NCBI GenBank assembly: GCA_964644135.1
Contig: CAZXWD010000124.1
Span: 1-8,279 of the forward strand
Length of the DNA: 8,279 nt
Source: CAZMOK01 sp964644135
GTDB lineage: Bacteria > Bacteroidota > Bacteroidia > Bacteroidales > JAGOPY01
Reading direction: 5' to 3'
The notes below the pieces were generated by a model. It was given only the letters and a program-made list of their open reading frames with translations, was not told the DNA's origin and ran no database searches. Shown piece after piece: positions 7,543 to 8,279 of the stretch. Each line of letters opens with the position of its first letter. Position 1 is the stretch's first letter. The position numbers were made by a program, and so were the translations under genes.

Positions 7543-8279
7543 TTACCATTCCATACTGTCTTCCAGCCTGATGTCATAAAGATCTTTTTCACTCAGGCCG
7601 TGCCATTTACACCCTTTCTTTGTGCAGAGATAAAAATCTATCAGCTTTGTGCGTGCACTTACTTTAATTTTTGCAATAGGGGATTCACATTTCTGACATT
7701 TCTTATCCTCCTCAATAAGTGAAGCATTGCAATGCGGGCATTTCAAGTCATTGACTACCTTTTCCTCAGGAAGATAGATTGTCGATTTTGAAGAAAAAAC
7801 ATTCAGGTATGGGCTAAGCATCAGGATACCCTCTTCACCATTGATGATCTTCAGTTTTAACATTTCATCTTCTATAAGGCTTTTCTGGCAATAGGGGCAG
7901 TATGCCTGGAGAAAAGTGCCTGTCTCTATTATCTCCTCTGCTTCATTTCTAGGTTTTTCTTTCTCTGCAGGACCGGGTTCAGTCCTTTTCATCCCCTTGC
8001 CGGCATAACCATACTCCTGGTACAATCTCTTAAGGGCAACTGAAAGATCATCAAATTCCACAAAATGGTTTTTGCAGCCGCTTCTGGAGCAAATGCTCAC
8101 TTTTCCCCCCATATCCAGGTAGAAAGGCACCATCGGGGCATCACAGGTGAGGCATTTCGAATCTGATTCAAATTTCTCACTGCAATGCGGACATGAAAAT
8201 GTTGCAATTGTGTCCTTTGGCAGTTCAATATCCGACTTGTAATTGTAACTGCCGTAAATAGAGCTTAGATAGATCACCC
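7543..8279 (-). CDS. Zinc-ribbon module protein, 5' end cut by the window
   Basis: About 245 codons are visible, ending at TAA 7543-7545. I know no named function. Numbering from the GTG at 8277, the cysteines fall in pairs: C29/C32, C42/C45, C63/C68, then C127/C130, C180/C183, C194/C197, C218/C223. The second set is a full module, with CPYC, LSPYLNVF (154-161), CPHCNASLI (180-188), KCQKC (193-197) and LCTKKGCKWHGL (217-228). The first set is the same module without its opening CxxC. The visible GTG falls inside that module, so the true start lies off the right edge. A charged linker (about 95-118, rich in K, E and P) joins the modules. There is no signal peptide or membrane segment in the visible part. 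The same module opens the NfnB-like protein two genes downstream, so this may be an Nfn partner. Zinc binding is inferred from the paired cysteines; iron is possible. Confidence 0.85.
   Translation of the reverse strand, partial: VIYLSSIYGSYNYKSDIELPKDTIATFSCPHCSEKFESDSKCLTCDAPMVPFYLDMGGKVSICSRSGCKNHFVEFDDLSVALKRLYQEYGYAGKGMKRTEPGPAEKEKPRNEAEEIIETGTFLQAYCPYCQKSLIEDEMLKLKIINGEEGILMLSPYLNVFSSKSTIYLPEEKVVNDLKCPHCNASLIEEDKKCQKCESPIAKIKVSARTKLIDFYLCTKKGCKWHGLSEKDLYDIRLEDSMEW
7561..7923 (-). repeat. Zinc-ribbon module, copy 2 (complete)
   Basis: Residues 119-239 of the same protein. Cysteine order is CxxC - about 49 residues - CxxC - 10 residues - CxxC - 20 residues - CxxxxC - WHGL. It shares with the NfnB copy the strings LSPYL, CPHCN, SLI and WHGL, and the pattern CTKxGCxWHGL. 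Confidence 0.8.
7993..8279 (-). repeat. Zinc-ribbon module, copy 1 (partial)
   Basis: Second half of the module. YLSSIYGSYNYKSDIELP aligns with MLSPYLNVFSSKSTIYLP of copy 2. It then shows FSCPHC (27-32), KCLTC (41-45) and ICSRSGC (62-68). The first CxxC and the strands after it must lie beyond the window. It is the most diverged copy; the WHGL ending is replaced by FVEF. Confidence 0.7.

Noticed and set aside
1..8279. tRNA, rRNA, CRISPR array, insertion sequence or attachment site
   Set aside because: No spaced direct DNA repeats, transposase-like proteins, terminal inverted repeats or tRNA-like folds were seen; nearly all of the window is coding.

Overview
The window reads as a piece of an anaerobic, fermentative Bacteroidota (Bacteroidales-like) genome. 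Three things point there. One protein ends in a type IX secretion (Por) sorting domain, which is confined to that phylum. None of the complete genes has a convincing Shine-Dalgarno sequence before its start. The redox genes are of the NADH/ferredoxin/NADP kind used by hydrogen-producing anaerobes. The lineage assignment is inference; the window has no marker gene.

All seven genes lie on the minus strand, so transcription runs from right to left. (1) 8279-7543: the 3' part of a protein built from cysteine-rich, zinc-ribbon-like modules; its start is off the right edge. (2) 7497-6673: the small FAD/NAD/[2Fe-2S] subunit of an NfnAB (NfnSL)-type flavoenzyme. (3) 6666-4849: the large subunit, which has an extra N-terminal module homologous to the modules of gene 1. 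(4) 4817-3576: a DUF418 (YeiB-type) multi-pass membrane protein, close enough to be in the same transcription unit. (5) 3479-2028: an AT-richer, secreted right-handed beta-helix protein with a choice-of-anchor-Q-like region and a T9SS sorting domain, followed by a likely intrinsic terminator at 2022-1995. (6) 1785-1258 and (7) 1234 to beyond the left edge: HydC- and HydB-type subunits (NuoE/NuoF-like) of a probable electron-bifurcating hydrogenase or related NADH-linked complex. Its catalytic subunit, perhaps HydA, would be expected off the left edge.

NfnAB enzymes couple NADH, NADPH and ferredoxin; HydABC enzymes couple NADH, ferredoxin and H2. Finding both within 8 kb suggests a redox-balancing neighbourhood, interrupted by the unrelated secreted protein. 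The most unusual feature is the repeated two-zinc-site module. It occurs at least twice in gene 1 and once at the N-terminus of the NfnB-like protein, with nfnA lying between the two genes. This suggests that the stand-alone protein is an accessory or partner of the Nfn-like enzyme.
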